From positions 20,745 to 84,744 of the forward strand of contig NZ_BCRM01000004.1 of assembly GCF_001552595.1 (NCBI RefSeq): DNA of 64,000 bases, given 5' to 3'. Below, piece after piece: positions 29,289-38,551 of this stretch. Each line of letters opens with the position of its first letter. Position 1 is the first letter of the stretch. Source of the DNA: Rhodococcus erythropolis NBRC 15567. Lineage in GTDB: Bacteria > Actinomycetota > Actinomycetes > Mycobacteriales > Mycobacteriaceae. The notes below the pieces were generated by a model that was not told where the DNA came from, searched no databases, and saw nothing but the letters and a program-made list of their open reading frames with translations. The position numbers and the translations under genes are program-made.

Positions 29289-30452
29289 GTGCGTGTAGCC
29301 GTTGTTGCCGGGCCGGACCCGGGTCATGCTTTTCCCGCAATAGCGTTGTCGCTGGCGTTGATCCAGGCCGGCGACGACCCGATTCTGTACACGGGGACCC
29401 GGTGGGTCGAGGCAGCGCGAGCGGCCGGCGTGGAATCCGAGCCTCTCAAGGGCTTGGCCCCGCGGCCGGGAGACGACGATCTTGATGCAGGCGCTCGGAT
29501 TCATTCGCGCGCCGCCTATATTTCCACCGAACTGCTTCCCGACCTGAAATCCGTCTCCCCGGATCTCGTCGTCTCCGACATCCTCACTGCCGGAGGCGGA
29601 TTGGCCGCCGAACGACTCGGCATCCCCTGGGTGGAACTTTCGCCTCACCCGCTGTACTCACCGTCGCGGGGGTTACCGCCGATCGGCAGTGGGCTCGCGC
29701 CCGGCATCGGAATTCGTGGTCGACTTCGCGACACCCTGATGCGCGCCGCAACAGGACGTTCGATCAAGCAAGGGTTGGCGCAGCGCTCGCAGGCCCGTGT
29801 CGGCATCGGGCTACCCGCCCTGGATCCAGGCCCGCATGCTCGCCTGATCGCAACACTTCCGGCACTGGAAGTGCCGCGTCCCGACTGGCCGGAGCACGCT
29901 CACGTCGTCGGCCCGCTTCTCTGGGAGCCGACCGAGGTGATTCTGGATCCACCGCCAGGTGACGAACCGCTGGTTATGGTGGCGCCCTCCACGGCGCACA
30001 CCGGCGCAGTGGGAATGTTCGAGGGCACGGTCGAAGGACTCGGCGGCGCCGGTGTGCGGCTGATCGCGTCGATGCTCGACGGAGCCGAAGGCGAGCATCC
30101 CGATTGGGTTCGTGCAGGTCTCGGACGCCAGGACGCGATGCTGCGTGACGCGTCGGTGTTGGTGTGCGGCGGCGGGCACGGCATGTTGGCGAAGGCCTTG
30201 CTGGCCGGCGTGCCGACGGTCGTCGTTCCCGGGGGTGGGGACCAGTGGGAGTTGGCCAATCGCGCTACGCGGGCAGGGACGTCGGTGATCGTGCGGCCCG
30301 CAGATGCCCGCTCGATTCGCGATGCCGTACTGCAGGTGCTCTCCGACAAACGATTCGCGGAAGCTGCGATGTCCGCTGCCGCGACTGCGTCGCAGGTCAC
30401 CGATCCGGTGGCGGTGTGCCGACAGGTGGTCAACGGCGGTGTGACGGCGTGA
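29289..30452 (+). CDS. Glycosyltransferase, MGT/UGT-like (GT-B fold)
   Basis: A 387-residue GT-B transferase resembling macrolide and UDP-glycosyltransferases. The N-terminal acceptor domain starts VAVVAGPDPGHAFPAIALSLAL. The C-terminal donor domain has VLVCGGGHGMLAKALLAGVPTVVVPGGGDQWELANRATRAG, the nucleotide-sugar motif region. It corresponds in position to mycobacterial Rv2739c. The acceptor is unknown. GTG 29289 follows CACTCT by six bases, so it may have its own leaderless transcript besides read-through from glpD. Confidence 0.82.
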   Translation: MRVAVVAGPDPGHAFPAIALSLALIQAGDDPILYTGTRWVEAARAAGVESEPLKGLAPRPGDDDLDAGARIHSRAAYISTELLPDLKSVSPDLVVSDILTAGGGLAAERLGIPWVELSPHPLYSPSRGLPPIGSGLAPGIGIRGRLRDTLMRAATGRSIKQGLAQRSQARVGIGLPALDPGPHARLIATLPALEVPRPDWPEHAHVVGPLLWEPTEVILDPPPGDEPLVMVAPSTAHTGAVGMFEGTVEGLGGAGVRLIASMLDGAEGEHPDWVRAGLGRQDAMLRDASVLVCGGGHGMLAKALLAGVPTVVVPGGGDQWELANRATRAGTSVIVRPADARSIRDAVLQVLSDKRFAEAAMSAAATASQVTDPVAVCRQVVNGGVTA

Positions 30453-30491
30453 GCATGTTGCGCCTGAATGCAGGTGCACCGCTCTGTGGAC

Positions 30492-30504
30492 TACGGTGGC
30501 GGCT
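30492..30504 (+). promoter_or_regulatory. Leaderless promoter of the DUF3046 gene
   Basis: TACGGT (30492-30497), seven bases, then GTG 30505, which fixes the start three codons downstream of GTG 30496. Confidence 0.6.
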
Positions 30505-30699
30505 GTGCGGTTGACCGAATTTCATGAAATGGTGCGCGAAGAGTTCGGGCAGGTACGAGGCGACTCGATGCTGATCGACCATGTACTCCAGAGTCTCGAC
30601 GGAATGACTGCTGCGGAGGCCGTCGAAGCAGGTTGGGAGCCTCGCGAAGTGTGGCGTGCGCTCTGTGTGGAGTTCGACGTACCGCCCGCCCGCCGCTGA
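30505..30699 (+). CDS. DUF3046 protein
   Basis: A 64-residue protein with the actinobacterial DUF3046 pattern RLTEFHEMVREEFG, SMLIDHVLQSLDGMTAAEAVEAGWEPREVWRALCVEFDVPP. It is always short and commonly found directly upstream of recA in this group (Rv2738c position), but its function is unknown. Two to three helices are predicted from composition, with no membrane segment or catalytic motif. Confidence 0.88.
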   Translation: MRLTEFHEMVREEFGQVRGDSMLIDHVLQSLDGMTAAEAVEAGWEPREVWRALCVEFDVPPARR

Positions 30700-30734
30700 T
30701 TTTTTCGGCGTGTCGAACGCCTCCCATCTTCTGT

Positions 30735-30757
30735 TCGAACACGTGTTCGTCTATGCT
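30735..30757 (+). promoter_or_regulatory. LexA box and promoter of recA
   Basis: TCGAACACGTGTTCGT (30735-30750) matches the actinobacterial SOS box TCGAAC-N4-GTTCGA at all but the last base. It is followed by TATGCT (30752-30757) as -10. A LexA dimer would block this promoter. The transcript leader to recA is then about 225 bases. Confidence 0.85.
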
Positions 30758-30800
30758 GAAGCTGTTCGGTGGTGACGCTCCTTTCGTAACTGCGAACTTT

Positions 30801-30848
30801 CGGTTATCGACAAGCACGGTTATCGACAAGCACAGTGATCGACAAGCG
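30801..30848. repeat. 16-bp tandem repeat in the recA leader
   Basis: CGGTTATCGACAAGCA at 30801-30816 and 30817-30832 (identical), then CAGTGATCGACAAGCG at 30833-30848. Confidence 0.9.
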
Positions 30849-30868
30849 CGAAAGCAAGATCGAAAAGT

Positions 30869-30891
30869 CTGTCGGTGGCCGGATCTACTCT
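30869..30891 (+). promoter_or_regulatory. PafBC-type (RecA-independent) damage promoter of recA
   Basis: CTGTCGGTG (30869-30877), exactly eight bases, TACTCT (30886-30891). This matches the mycobacterial TTGTCRGTG-N8-TANNNT motif used by PafBC at all but the first base. recA therefore appears to have two damage-responsive promoters. Confidence 0.75.
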
Positions 30892-30915
30892 GATCGCAAC
30901 ACACCAACAGGGTCG

Positions 30916-30965
30916 GCTCAGGCAGGCGCTGAAGAGACGGAGTCTGCTCAGGCAGGCACTGAAGA
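30916..30965. repeat. 20-bp direct repeat with 30-bp period in the recA leader
   Basis: GCTCAGGCAGGCRCTGAAGA at 30916-30935 and 30946-30965, one mismatch between copies. It lies between the PafBC-type promoter and the recA start. Confidence 0.85.
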
Positions 30966-30988
30966 CTGAAACAAGGATGGGGATCACG

Positions 30989-32026
30989 ATGGCACCACAG
31001 GCACCTGATCGGGACAAGGCACTCGACCTCGCGTTGGCGCAGATCGACAAGAACTTCGGCAAGGGTTCGGTGATGCGCCTGGGCGAGGGTGTTCGTCAGC
31101 CCATCGCCGTCATTCCCACCGGTTCCATCGCGCTCGACGTCGCGCTGGGTATCGGCGGACTGCCGCGTGGCCGCGTCATCGAGATCTACGGCCCGGAATC
31201 TTCGGGTAAGACCACCGTGGCACTGCACGCAGTTGCCAATGCTCAGGCCAACGGCGGCATCGCGGCGTTCATCGACGCGGAGCACGCACTTGATCCCGAC
31301 TATGCAGCCAAGCTGGGCGTCGACACCGATGCACTCCTGGTCTCGCAGCCCGATACGGGTGAGCAGGCCCTCGAAATCACCGACATGCTGATCCGTTCGG
31401 GCGCCCTCGACATCGTCGTGATCGACTCCGTGGCCGCTCTTGTTCCTCGCGCCGAGATCGAAGGCGAGATGGGTGACAGCCACGTCGGTTTGCAGGCTCG
31501 ACTGATGAGCCAGGCACTGCGCAAGATCACCGGTGCCATGAACAACTCGGGCACCACCGTCATCTTCATCAACCAGCTTCGCGAGAAGATCGGCGTGATG
31601 TTCGGTTCTCCCGAAACTACCACCGGTGGTAAGGCACTGAAGTTCTACGCTTCGGTCCGCCTCGACATCCGTCGTATCGAAACTCTCAAGGACGGTACCG
31701 ACGCAGTCGGTAACCGCACCCGAGTCAAGGTCGTCAAGAACAAGGTCGCGCCGCCGTTCAAGCAGGCCGAGTTCGATATTCTCTACGGCCAGGGCATCAG
31801 CAAGGAAGGCTCGCTCATCGATATGGGTGTCGAGCACGGGTTCATCCGCAAGTCCGGCTCCTGGTACACCTACGAAGGTGACCAGTTGGGTCAGGGCAAG
31901 GAAAATGCTCGTAAGTTCTTGCTGGAGAACACCGATATCCGTGACGAGATCGAGAAGAAGATCAAGGAAAAGCTCGGTATCGGTGCTGACGTCACTGCAA
32001 CCGACGAAGCTCCCGCCGACTTCTGA
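30989..32026 (+). CDS. recA: Recombinase RecA
   Basis: Strand-exchange protein and LexA co-protease. It has 345 residues from ATG 30989, a normal length, and no intein. Walker [10 protein letters not shown] is near residue 67, with Walker [12 protein letters not shown] and the DNA-binding loop L2 region [20 protein letters not shown]; the tail is acidic. The frame is open upstream to 30875, but that part is the repeat-rich leader. recX follows eight bases after the stop. Confidence 0.98.
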
Positions 32027-32034
32027 GTTCAGTC

Positions 32035-32613
32035 ATGAGCTTCGACGACGGTGACAACGGCGAGAATGCTCGTGAAGAGTACGGCGCTCCTCGGCGTCGA
32101 TCCCGTCAACGATCCGAGAAGCCGTCGCAACGCGCAGAAGGCGGGACAGAGGCGCAGGCCAAAGATGCTTGCCTGCGCCTCCTGACCGACCGGGCGCGCA
32201 GCCGCTCCGAACTGGAAACCAAGCTGAGCGGACGCGGCTTCGAACCCGAGATCATTACCAAGGTCCTCGATCGACTCCAGGAAATCGGGTTGATCGACGA
32301 CGCGGACTTCGCGAACCAATGGGTTCATTCGCGGCATACGTACTCGGGCAAGGGAAAGCGTGCACTTGCAGTCGAGTTGCGGCTCAAAGGAATCGACCAG
32401 GACGTCGCTTCCGAAGCGTTGTCGCAGATCGATCCGGAAGATGAGCGCGAGCGAGCAGCGGAGCTGGTTCGGCGGAAGCTGAAGAACAAGCCCGTCGATG
32501 ATCGTGACAAGGTCACGCGTCGACTGGTCTCGATGCTGGCACGCAAGGGATATTCAGCTGGGATGTCGTACGAGGTGGTCAAAGCCGAGATGGCGGCGAT
32601 CACCGACTCGTAG
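32035..32613 (+). CDS. recX: RecA regulator RecX
   Basis: Three-helix-bundle repeat protein that inhibits RecA filament growth. The 192 residues show RecX repeats: CLRLLTDRARSRSELETKLSGRGFEPEIITKVLDRLQEIGLIDDADFANQWV and ALAVELRLKGIDQDVASEAL. The first 40 residues are charged and probably disordered. It forms an operon with recA, so both are induced together. A strong hairpin terminator follows. Confidence 0.94.
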   Translation: MSFDDGDNGENAREEYGAPRRRSRQRSEKPSQRAEGGTEAQAKDACLRLLTDRARSRSELETKLSGRGFEPEIITKVLDRLQEIGLIDDADFANQWVHSRHTYSGKGKRALAVELRLKGIDQDVASEALSQIDPEDERERAAELVRRKLKNKPVDDRDKVTRRLVSMLARKGYSAGMSYEVVKAEMAAITDS

Positions 32614-32631
32614 CGAAGTGCAGCATTCAGA

Positions 32632-32682
32632 ACAACAGGGCGGGGGTACCACCGAAATTCGGTGGTACCCCCGCCCTGTTGT
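32632..32682. terminator. Bidirectional terminator between recX and gluD
   Basis: Perfect inverted repeat with 25-base arms (32632-32656 and 32658-32682) around one central base, beginning ACAACAGGGCGGGGGTACC. The two operons converge here. Confidence 0.85.
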
Positions 32683-32728
32683 GTATTCGCGCTAACGCGG
32701 CCGGATTCGACTCACGGCTCCATCTGAT

Positions 32729-33625
32729 TCACGGCTTGGTCAGGTCCATACCCGGAACCGAAACGGCTGGGTCGGCGGACGGAGCCGCGATGGGGCCCTT
32801 GCCCTTTCGCTTTCCGGAACGCAGGCGCTTCTCCACCTTGGTTGCCAGGAAGGTCAGAGCCGAGTTGAGAGCGATCATAATCGCGGCGACCACGATGAGC
32901 GCCGGCAGGAAGTTTCCGTAGAAGGTGCCGAGCTGTTGGGCCTGACGCACCAGCTCGACATACCCGATCAGGTAACCGAGGGCGGAGTCCTTCAACGCCA
33001 CGACCATCTGTGAAATCAGTGCCGGGAGCATGGCGGTAACCGCCTGGGGGAGCAGGATCGTCACCATGATCTGCGTCTTGCGCATGCCTAGTGCCTTGGC
33101 GGCCTCACTTTGCCCTCGTGGGAGTGAGTTGATTCCGGCACGGACGATCTCGGCGATCACTGACCCGTTGTACAGAGTCAGACCCACGACGACTGCCGCG
33201 AGTGCGAGGTACTTGGACTTGAAGACCTCGTATTCGGCGAACACCTGATACGAGAAGATCATCAGAATCAGAACCGGTACTGCTCGGAACAATTCGACGA
33301 TGACGCCGCAAATCTTCCGAATGATGTTGTGCTCGGAGAGTCGGCCGATACCCAGGGCAGAACCGAGGATGAGCGCGAAGACGATGGACATCGCAGCCGC
33401 GATCAGCGTTCCCCGGATGCCGGGTATCAGATACGTTGTCCACGACGTGGATTCGAGGAACGGATCCCACTTCGCTGCTGTCAGCTGGCCCTTTTCGTCG
33501 AGTGCGCGGTAGATGACGTAACCGATTGCGACCATGAGTGCAGCGACGACAAGGGATGCGAATCGGTAGAGATTTCGCGCTCTGGGGCCTGGCGCGTCGT
33601 AGAGGACTGTTGCGCGGTTGCTCAT
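32729..33625 (-). CDS. gluD: Glutamate/polar amino acid ABC transporter permease GluD
   Basis: Second membrane subunit of a HisM/GluD-type amino acid importer. The 298 residues span five to six helices after a cytoplasmic N-terminus, with the permease coupling motif [31 protein letters not shown]. The basic C-terminal tail ([13 protein letters not shown]) is about 40 residues. It overlaps gluC by four bases. Confidence 0.92.
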   Translation of the reverse strand: MSNRATVLYDAPGPRARNLYRFASLVVAALMVAIGYVIYRALDEKGQLTAAKWDPFLESTSWTTYLIPGIRGTLIAAAMSIVFALILGSALGIGRLSEHNIIRKICGVIVELFRAVPVLILMIFSYQVFAEYEVFKSKYLALAAVVVGLTLYNGSVIAEIVRAGINSLPRGQSEAAKALGMRKTQIMVTILLPQAVTAMLPALISQMVVALKDSALGYLIGYVELVRQAQQLGTFYGNFLPALIVVAAIMIALNSALTFLATKVEKRLRSGKRKGKGPIAAPSADPAVSVPGMDLTKP

Positions 33626-34302
33626 CGTGAAACCTCGAATCGCTTGCTCAGCTTGCCGAAGATCAAGCCCATGGGAAGTGTCAGGATCACGAAACCGACA
33701 GCAAAGATTCCACCGACGACGAAGATCGCCGCTTCGTTTTCGATCATCTTCTTCATCAGCGCTGACGCTTCGGATACGCCGATCACCGCGGCGATGGTCG
33801 AGTTCTTGGTCAGTGCGATCAGCACGCTACCCAGCGGTGCTGTGACCGCGCGAAATGCCTGAGGCAGGACGATCAGCCGAAGATTTTGTGCAAACGACAG
33901 ACCGAGTGATCGGCCCGCTTCGGCCTGGCCGACCGGAACGGTATTGATTCCCGATCGAAGTGACTCACACACGAACGCGGCGGTATAGACACTGAGGCCG
34001 AGTACTGCGAGTCGGAAGTTGTTGTCTGTCAAGAACGTCGGTGAGTCCGACTTGGCGAGATTGACTCCGAGCGTCTGCGACAGACCGAACAGACAGAACA
34101 GCAGAATCAGTGTCAGGGGGGTGTTGCGGAACACGGTCACGTACGCGGTACCCAGGAATCGGGCGACCGGAACCGGTGACACGCGCATGGCCGCGATCAG
34201 GACACCGATGATGACGGCGCCGATCGCGGAGAAGAACGTCAGCTGGATCGTGGTCCAGAAGGCTTCCAGAATCTGGTCGCCGTACTTGCTCAGAAGGTTC
34301 AC
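33622..34302 (-). CDS. gluC: Glutamate/polar amino acid ABC transporter permease GluC
   Basis: First membrane subunit of the importer: 226 residues, five helices, with the coupling motif [31 protein letters not shown]. It ends overlapping the gluD ATG. It is separated from gluB by 99 bases that contain a stable hairpin, which probably lowers permease expression relative to the binding protein. Confidence 0.92.
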   Translation of the reverse strand: MNLLSKYGDQILEAFWTTIQLTFFSAIGAVIIGVLIAAMRVSPVPVARFLGTAYVTVFRNTPLTLILLFCLFGLSQTLGVNLAKSDSPTFLTDNNFRLAVLGLSVYTAAFVCESLRSGINTVPVGQAEAGRSLGLSFAQNLRLIVLPQAFRAVTAPLGSVLIALTKNSTIAAVIGVSEASALMKKMIENEAAIFVVGGIFAVGFVILTLPMGLIFGKLSKRFEVSR

Positions 34303-34347
34303 TTGCCGTCTCCCCAGATCACGGGATCTCCGTTGGTGGCGTCACGC

Positions 34348-34377
34348 GCTGCGGCTCCCGAAATGGGGAGCCGCAGC
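34348..34377 (-). terminator. Intercistronic hairpin between gluB and gluC
   Basis: Twelve-base perfect arms GCTGCGGCTCCC (34348-34359) and GGGAGCCGCAGC (34366-34377) with a six-base loop. No T-run follows on the minus strand, so partial termination or protection of the gluB mRNA end is more likely than a full stop. Confidence 0.7.
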
Positions 34378-34401
34378 GAGATTGACGGTGAAAAAAGCAG
34401 G

Positions 34402-35238
34402 TCAGTAACGATCAACGGTGGGCGGGGCCGGGATGGGGTAGCCCGAAGCACCAACGGTGTTGTTGAAGGCTTCTTCCCACGCGCCGGTGGAGATCATCTT
34501 CTCGATGGCATCGTTGATCTTGCCGCGACCCTCGGAATCGTCCTTGGCCAGGCCGACACCGTACTTTTCGGTCGTGAACGGTTCTCCGACGACCTTCAGC
34601 TCGCCCGGGTACTGGGCAGCGTAGCCGGCGAGGATGATGTCGTCGGTGGTGACAGCGTCGACAGCGCCGTTGCGCAGAGCCTCGACACAAGCGGAGTAGG
34701 TGTCGAGCGGCTGGAGCTGGACGTCCTTGGCGTAGTTGTCCTGGATGTTCTGCGCCGGAGTCGAACCCGACACCGAGCAGAGCTTCTTGCCGCCGGTCAG
34801 GGAATCGGGGCCGGTGATGTCGGTGTTGTCGGAGCGAACGAGCAGCGACTGGCCTGCGATGAAGTACGGGCCGCCGAAGCTGACCTTTTCCTTGCGCGTG
34901 TCGGTGATCGAGTATGTCGCGACGATGTAGTCGACCTCGCCGTTCTGGATCAGGGTCTCGCGCTGGGCTGACGGAGATTCCTTGAAGGTGATGCCTTCGG
35001 GCTTTACGCCCAGTTCGTTTGCGATGTAACGGGCTACCTCGACGTCGAAGCCGGAGAAGGTGCCGTCAGGGTTGCGCTGACCGAGGCCGGGCTGATCGAA
35101 CTTGATGCCGACGGTGAGAGTGCCGTCGGAAGCGCTCTCGGTGATCGACTTGTTCTCCTCGCCGCCGCCACAGGCCGTGGCAGCGAACGCGATGGCCATG
35201 ATTCCGATTCCGAAACGGACGGAACGATTGATCTTCAT
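34402..35238 (-). CDS. gluB: Glutamate-binding lipoprotein GluB
   Basis: Extracytoplasmic substrate-binding protein of the importer. The 278 residues begin with a lipoprotein signal ending ATAC-GGG (lipid-modified C23), followed by a type-3 periplasmic binding fold (DGTLTVGIKFDQPGLGQRNPDGTFSGFDVEVARYIA). The order gluA-B-C-D matches the corynebacterial glutamate uptake operon; glutamate as substrate is inferred from that. The ATG at 35238 is chosen because upstream sequence in the frame is an 18-bp tandem repeat. Confidence 0.93.
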   Translation of the reverse strand: MKINRSVRFGIGIMAIAFAATACGGGEENKSITESASDGTLTVGIKFDQPGLGQRNPDGTFSGFDVEVARYIANELGVKPEGITFKESPSAQRETLIQNGEVDYIVATYSITDTRKEKVSFGGPYFIAGQSLLVRSDNTDITGPDSLTGGKKLCSVSGSTPAQNIQDNYAKDVQLQPLDTYSACVEALRNGAVDAVTTDDIILAGYAAQYPGELKVVGEPFTTEKYGVGLAKDDSEGRGKINDAIEKMISTGAWEEAFNNTVGASGYPIPAPPTVDRY

Positions 35239-35262
35239 GAAGATCCTCTCAGTTGTCGACAC

Positions 35263-35316
35263 ACGAACAGTGCAGTCGAGATGAACGGTGCAGCCGAGGT
35301 GAACGGTGCAGTCGAG
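35263..35316. repeat. 18-bp tandem repeat in the gluA-gluB intergenic region
   Basis: Three copies of RYGAACRGTGCAGYCGAG: 35263-35280, 35281-35298 and 35299-35316. It begins 25 bases upstream of the gluB start and would be transcribed in the operon mRNA. Confidence 0.9.
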
Positions 35317-35364
35317 CAAGTTGTCTTGTGGACGAGGACAGGACTGTCGGAGGGGAGACTGTAA

Positions 35365-36147
35365 TCAGTGCGTGAGGATCTTGCCGAGGAAGTCCTTGGC
35401 CCGATCCGACTTGGGATGGGTGAAGAACTCTTCGGGCGTGGTGTCTTCGACGACCTGGCCGTCAGCCATGAACAGCACACGATCGCCGGCTTTGCGCGCG
35501 AAGCCCATCTCGTGCGTGACCACGAGCATGGTCATGCCTTCCTTCGCGAGGGAGGTCATGACGTCGAGGACTTCGTTGACCATCTCGGGGTCGAGAGCGG
35601 AGGTGGGCTCGTCGAACAACATCACCTTCGGCTGCATCGCAAGAGCGCGAGCAATGGCGACACGCTGTTGCTGACCGCCGGAAAGCTGCGCCGGGTACTT
35701 GTCGGCCTGATTGGCGATACCGACACGTTCGAGCAACGCCTGCGCGGTCTTCTTGGCTTCGTCCTTTTTTGCCTTGCGGACCTTCATCGGTGCGAGCATG
35801 ACGTTCTCGAGGATCGTCTTGTGCGCGAACAGGTTGAAAGACTGAAAGACCATCCCGACGTCGGCACGAAGTGCGGCAAGTGCTTTGCCCTCTTCGGGGA
35901 GCGTCTTTCCGTCGACGGCGATGGTGCCGGAGTCGATGGGTTCGAGGCGATTGATGGTGCGGCACAGAGTCGATTTACCGGAGCCCGACGGACCGAGGAC
36001 GATCACCACTTGGCCCTTGGGTACCTCGAGATTGACCTCTTGCAGGACGTGAAGTTCCCCGAAGTGTTTGTTCACCGAGGTCATCGAAATCATGGATGTG
36101 GAATCGCCGGAGGTGGTCGGCGTCGTCGCATCGTCGGCTTGGGTCAT
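35365..36147 (-). CDS. gluA: Glutamate/polar amino acid ABC transporter ATPase GluA
   Basis: ATPase of the importer, first gene of gluABCD. The 260 residues have Walker [10 protein letters not shown], signature [15 protein letters not shown], Walker [15 protein letters not shown] and H-loop [11 protein letters not shown]. The conserved domain begins at [12 protein letters not shown] (residue 19, 36093). I keep ATG 36147 because a TAAGGT hexamer lies eight bases upstream, consistent with a leaderless mRNA. Confidence 0.92.
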   Translation of the reverse strand: MTQADDATTPTTSGDSTSMISMTSVNKHFGELHVLQEVNLEVPKGQVVIVLGPSGSGKSTLCRTINRLEPIDSGTIAVDGKTLPEEGKALAALRADVGMVFQSFNLFAHKTILENVMLAPMKVRKAKKDEAKKTAQALLERVGIANQADKYPAQLSGGQQQRVAIARALAMQPKVMLFDEPTSALDPEMVNEVLDVMTSLAKEGMTMLVVTHEMGFARKAGDRVLFMADGQVVEDTTPEEFFTHPKSDRAKDFLGKILTH

Positions 36148-36161
36148 AAACGAGAACCTTA
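36148..36161 (-). promoter_or_regulatory. Probable leaderless promoter of gluABCD
   Basis: On the minus strand TAAGGT (36161-36156) is followed by eight bases and ATG 36147. The rest of the 159-base gap to miaB is AT-richer than its surroundings and must hold the divergent miaB promoter. Confidence 0.5.
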
Positions 36162-36306
36162 GGCGTAGTTTGCGTCGACGCCCGTGATTTCGCCATGGTT
36201 CTTGCCATATGTAATGGAAATTTTACTGTGACGACGTTTATGTCGCGTTTCGGTTGTTTATCAGGGCGTTATTACACGTCGTAGTGGACGTGAGCTAGGC
36301 TGAAGC

Positions 36307-37872
36307 GTGTCACTGATCGACGAAATGTCCCCTGCACTTCCGGAGCCGACTGCAGTTCCGGAGGCAACTGCTACGCCTGTTCGCACCTACGAGGTGCGGA
36401 CGTACGGCTGTCAGATGAACGTCCACGATTCCGAGCGACTGTCCGGTCTGCTCGAGGACGCCGGGTATTCGAAGGCGGAGACCGGAACCGATCCTGATCT
36501 TGTCGTCTTCAATACGTGTGCGGTCCGCGAGAACGCGGACAACAAGTTGTACGGCAACCTCAGCCAGCTCGCCCCGAACAAGGAGGCGAACCCCGACATG
36601 CAGATCGCGGTCGGTGGGTGCCTGGCGCAGAAGGATCGTGACACCGTCGTCAAGAAGGCACCGTTCGTCGATGTCGTCTTCGGCACTCACAACATCGGCT
36701 CGCTTCCCGCGCTGCTCGACCGTGCGCGTCACAATCAGCGCGCCGAGGTCGAAATCCTCGACGCACTCGAGGCGTTTCCGTCGACACTGCCAGCCAAGCG
36801 CGAATCTGCTTATGCAGGTTGGGTTTCCATCTCGGTGGGCTGCAACAACACGTGCACGTTCTGCATCGTTCCGGCCCTGCGTGGCAAGGAAGTGGATCGA
36901 CGTCCCGGCGACATCCTGGCCGAGGTGCAGGCACTCGTCGACGAGGGTGTCTCGGAAGTGACCCTGCTGGGACAGAACGTCAACGCCTACGGCGTGTCGT
37001 TCGCCGATCCGGAGCAACCGCGCGATCGCGGAGCCTTCGCCTCCCTCTTGAAGGCGTGTGGACACATCGACGGCCTCGAACGGGTCAGGTTCACATCGCC
37101 GCACCCGGCAGAGTTCACCGATGACGTCATCGAAGCGATGGCAACCACTCCCAACGTCTGCCCGCAACTGCACATGCCGTTGCAGTCCGGTTCGGACAAG
37201 GTTCTCAAGGCGATGAAGCGCTCGTACCGCAAGTCGAAGTACCTCGGGATCATCGAGAAGGTGCGCGCCGCAATGCCGCACGCCGCCATCACCACGGACA
37301 TCATCGTCGGGTTCCCGGGGGAGACGGAAGAGGATTTCCAGGAGACGCTGGACGTCGTGCGTAAGGCGCGATTCTCCAACGCCTACACCTTCCAGTACTC
37401 CAAGCGCCCGGGCACGCCGGCGGCGGAGATGGCCGATCAACTCCCCAAAGAGGTTGTCCAGGAACGCTACATGCGATTGCTCGCGGTTCAGGAAGAAGTG
37501 AACATCGAGGAAAATCGCAAACTCGTCGGCACCGAGGTAGAACTGCTGGTGGCTGCGGGTGAGGGCCGCAAGAACGCAGCGACTCACCGTCTCAGCGGTC
37601 GCGCGCGAGACGGCCGCCTGGTGCATTTCCGACCCGAGGGAAACCTCGACGGCACAATCCGACCCGGCGACGTGGTGACGGTCGTCGTCACCCACGGAGC
37701 ACCCCATCACCTCGTGGCAGATGACGGAGTGCTCACACACCGTCGGACCCGCGCCGGTGATTCGTTCGAAAAGGGCATCACACCCAAGACCCCGCCCATC
37801 GGCGTAGGTCTCGGACTACCGAAGATCGGTGCCCCAGCCCCACAACCCGTCCAGATGGGATGCAACGCATGA
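36307..37872 (+). CDS. miaB: tRNA-2-methylthio-N6-dimethylallyladenosine synthase
   Basis: Radical-SAM methylthiotransferase that converts i6A37 to ms2i6A37 in tRNAs. The 521 residues hold the N-terminal cluster cysteines ([29 protein letters not shown]), the radical-SAM motif CNNTCTFC, and a C-terminal TRAM domain. GTG 36307 follows TAGGCT by five bases, and ATG 36325 is an alternative start. Its substrate is made by MiaA, encoded 3 kb downstream. The stop overlaps the next gene as ATGA. Confidence 0.94.
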   Translation: MSLIDEMSPALPEPTAVPEATATPVRTYEVRTYGCQMNVHDSERLSGLLEDAGYSKAETGTDPDLVVFNTCAVRENADNKLYGNLSQLAPNKEANPDMQIAVGGCLAQKDRDTVVKKAPFVDVVFGTHNIGSLPALLDRARHNQRAEVEILDALEAFPSTLPAKRESAYAGWVSISVGCNNTCTFCIVPALRGKEVDRRPGDILAEVQALVDEGVSEVTLLGQNVNAYGVSFADPEQPRDRGAFASLLKACGHIDGLERVRFTSPHPAEFTDDVIEAMATTPNVCPQLHMPLQSGSDKVLKAMKRSYRKSKYLGIIEKVRAAMPHAAITTDIIVGFPGETEEDFQETLDVVRKARFSNAYTFQYSKRPGTPAAEMADQLPKEVVQERYMRLLAVQEEVNIEENRKLVGTEVELLVAAGEGRKNAATHRLSGRARDGRLVHFRPEGNLDGTIRPGDVVTVVVTHGAPHHLVADDGVLTHRRTRAGDSFEKGITPKTPPIGVGLGLPKIGAPAPQPVQMGCNA

Positions 37873-38459
37873 CCTCGCAACACGAGAACAAGACACCTCA
37901 GCCGGGCGACGACGCCTTCGAGGGCTACCGCAAGGACCTCGACGACGCGGAACGCAAGGTCGCGGGAGAAATCGATCCGGGTGCGCGCGCCATGGTTGTC
38001 GCGGTTGCGGTGCTCGTGCTGGTCGGCACACTTGCACTGCCCCATGCGGGAGTTGCGAACGGCTGGGATGTGCTCGCGTACAACCAGGACGCGGAAAGTG
38101 AACGGATTGCACTGTTCTCACGCTTGTTCGTGTGGTTCGTTGTCATCTTCGGCATCGGATTCTCGATGCTCGCACTCGTGACGCGGCGCTGGAGTCTGGC
38201 GTGGGTCGCGCTGGCCGGTAGTGCCGTGGCGAGTGCGCTGGGAATGATGGCCGTCTGGTCACGTCAGACCATTCCCGCCGGATTCAACGTGGCAGGACCG
38301 TCGATCGGGCTGGTCATCGGATGGTTTGCCGTCGTGTTCTTGACGTTCCATTGGCTCAAGGTGGTCTGGACGCGAACCAACATTCAGCTCGCCGCCGAGG
38401 AGCAACGCCGGATCGCTGCGGCTGAAGCCGAGAAGCATCAGGAATGGAACGTCGGCTGA
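37869..38459 (+). CDS. Conserved four-helix membrane protein (Rv2732c-like)
   Basis: A 196-residue protein with a charged N-terminal 40 residues ([24 protein letters not shown]), four membrane helices and a charged helical tail ([23 protein letters not shown]). It always accompanies miaB in mycobacteria and is translationally coupled to it here. Function is unknown. Followed by a strong terminator. Confidence 0.8.
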   Translation: MTSQHENKTPQPGDDAFEGYRKDLDDAERKVAGEIDPGARAMVVAVAVLVLVGTLALPHAGVANGWDVLAYNQDAESERIALFSRLFVWFVVIFGIGFSMLALVTRRWSLAWVALAGSAVASALGMMAVWSRQTIPAGFNVAGPSIGLVIGWFAVVFLTFHWLKVVWTRTNIQLAAEEQRRIAAAEAEKHQEWNVG

Positions 38460-38489
38460 CACGGAAGTTCTCTTAGCCAATAGCGCAAG

Positions 38490-38529
38490 ACAACGCCGGC
38501 TGACTCCTTTCGGAGTCAGCCGGCGTTGT
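38490..38529. terminator. Terminator between the miaB operon and the DUF349 gene
   Basis: Perfect 18-base arms (38490-38507 and 38512-38529) beginning ACAACGCCGGCTGACTCC with a TTTC loop. It serves the two converging units. Confidence 0.85.
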
Positions 38530-38551
38530 TGTCGTACTCGTTTGTCGTCTG

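Noticed and set aside
30491..31837. Minus-strand open frame (448 codons) across recA and its leader
   Set aside because: Antisense to recA; covers the LexA box and the PafBC promoter, and has no domain.
30989..32026. RecA intein, as found in M. tuberculosis
   Set aside because: The gene encodes a continuous 345-residue RecA with no insertion.
36310..37740. Minus-strand open frame (476 codons) inside miaB
   Set aside because: Antisense shadow of a well-supported radical-SAM gene.
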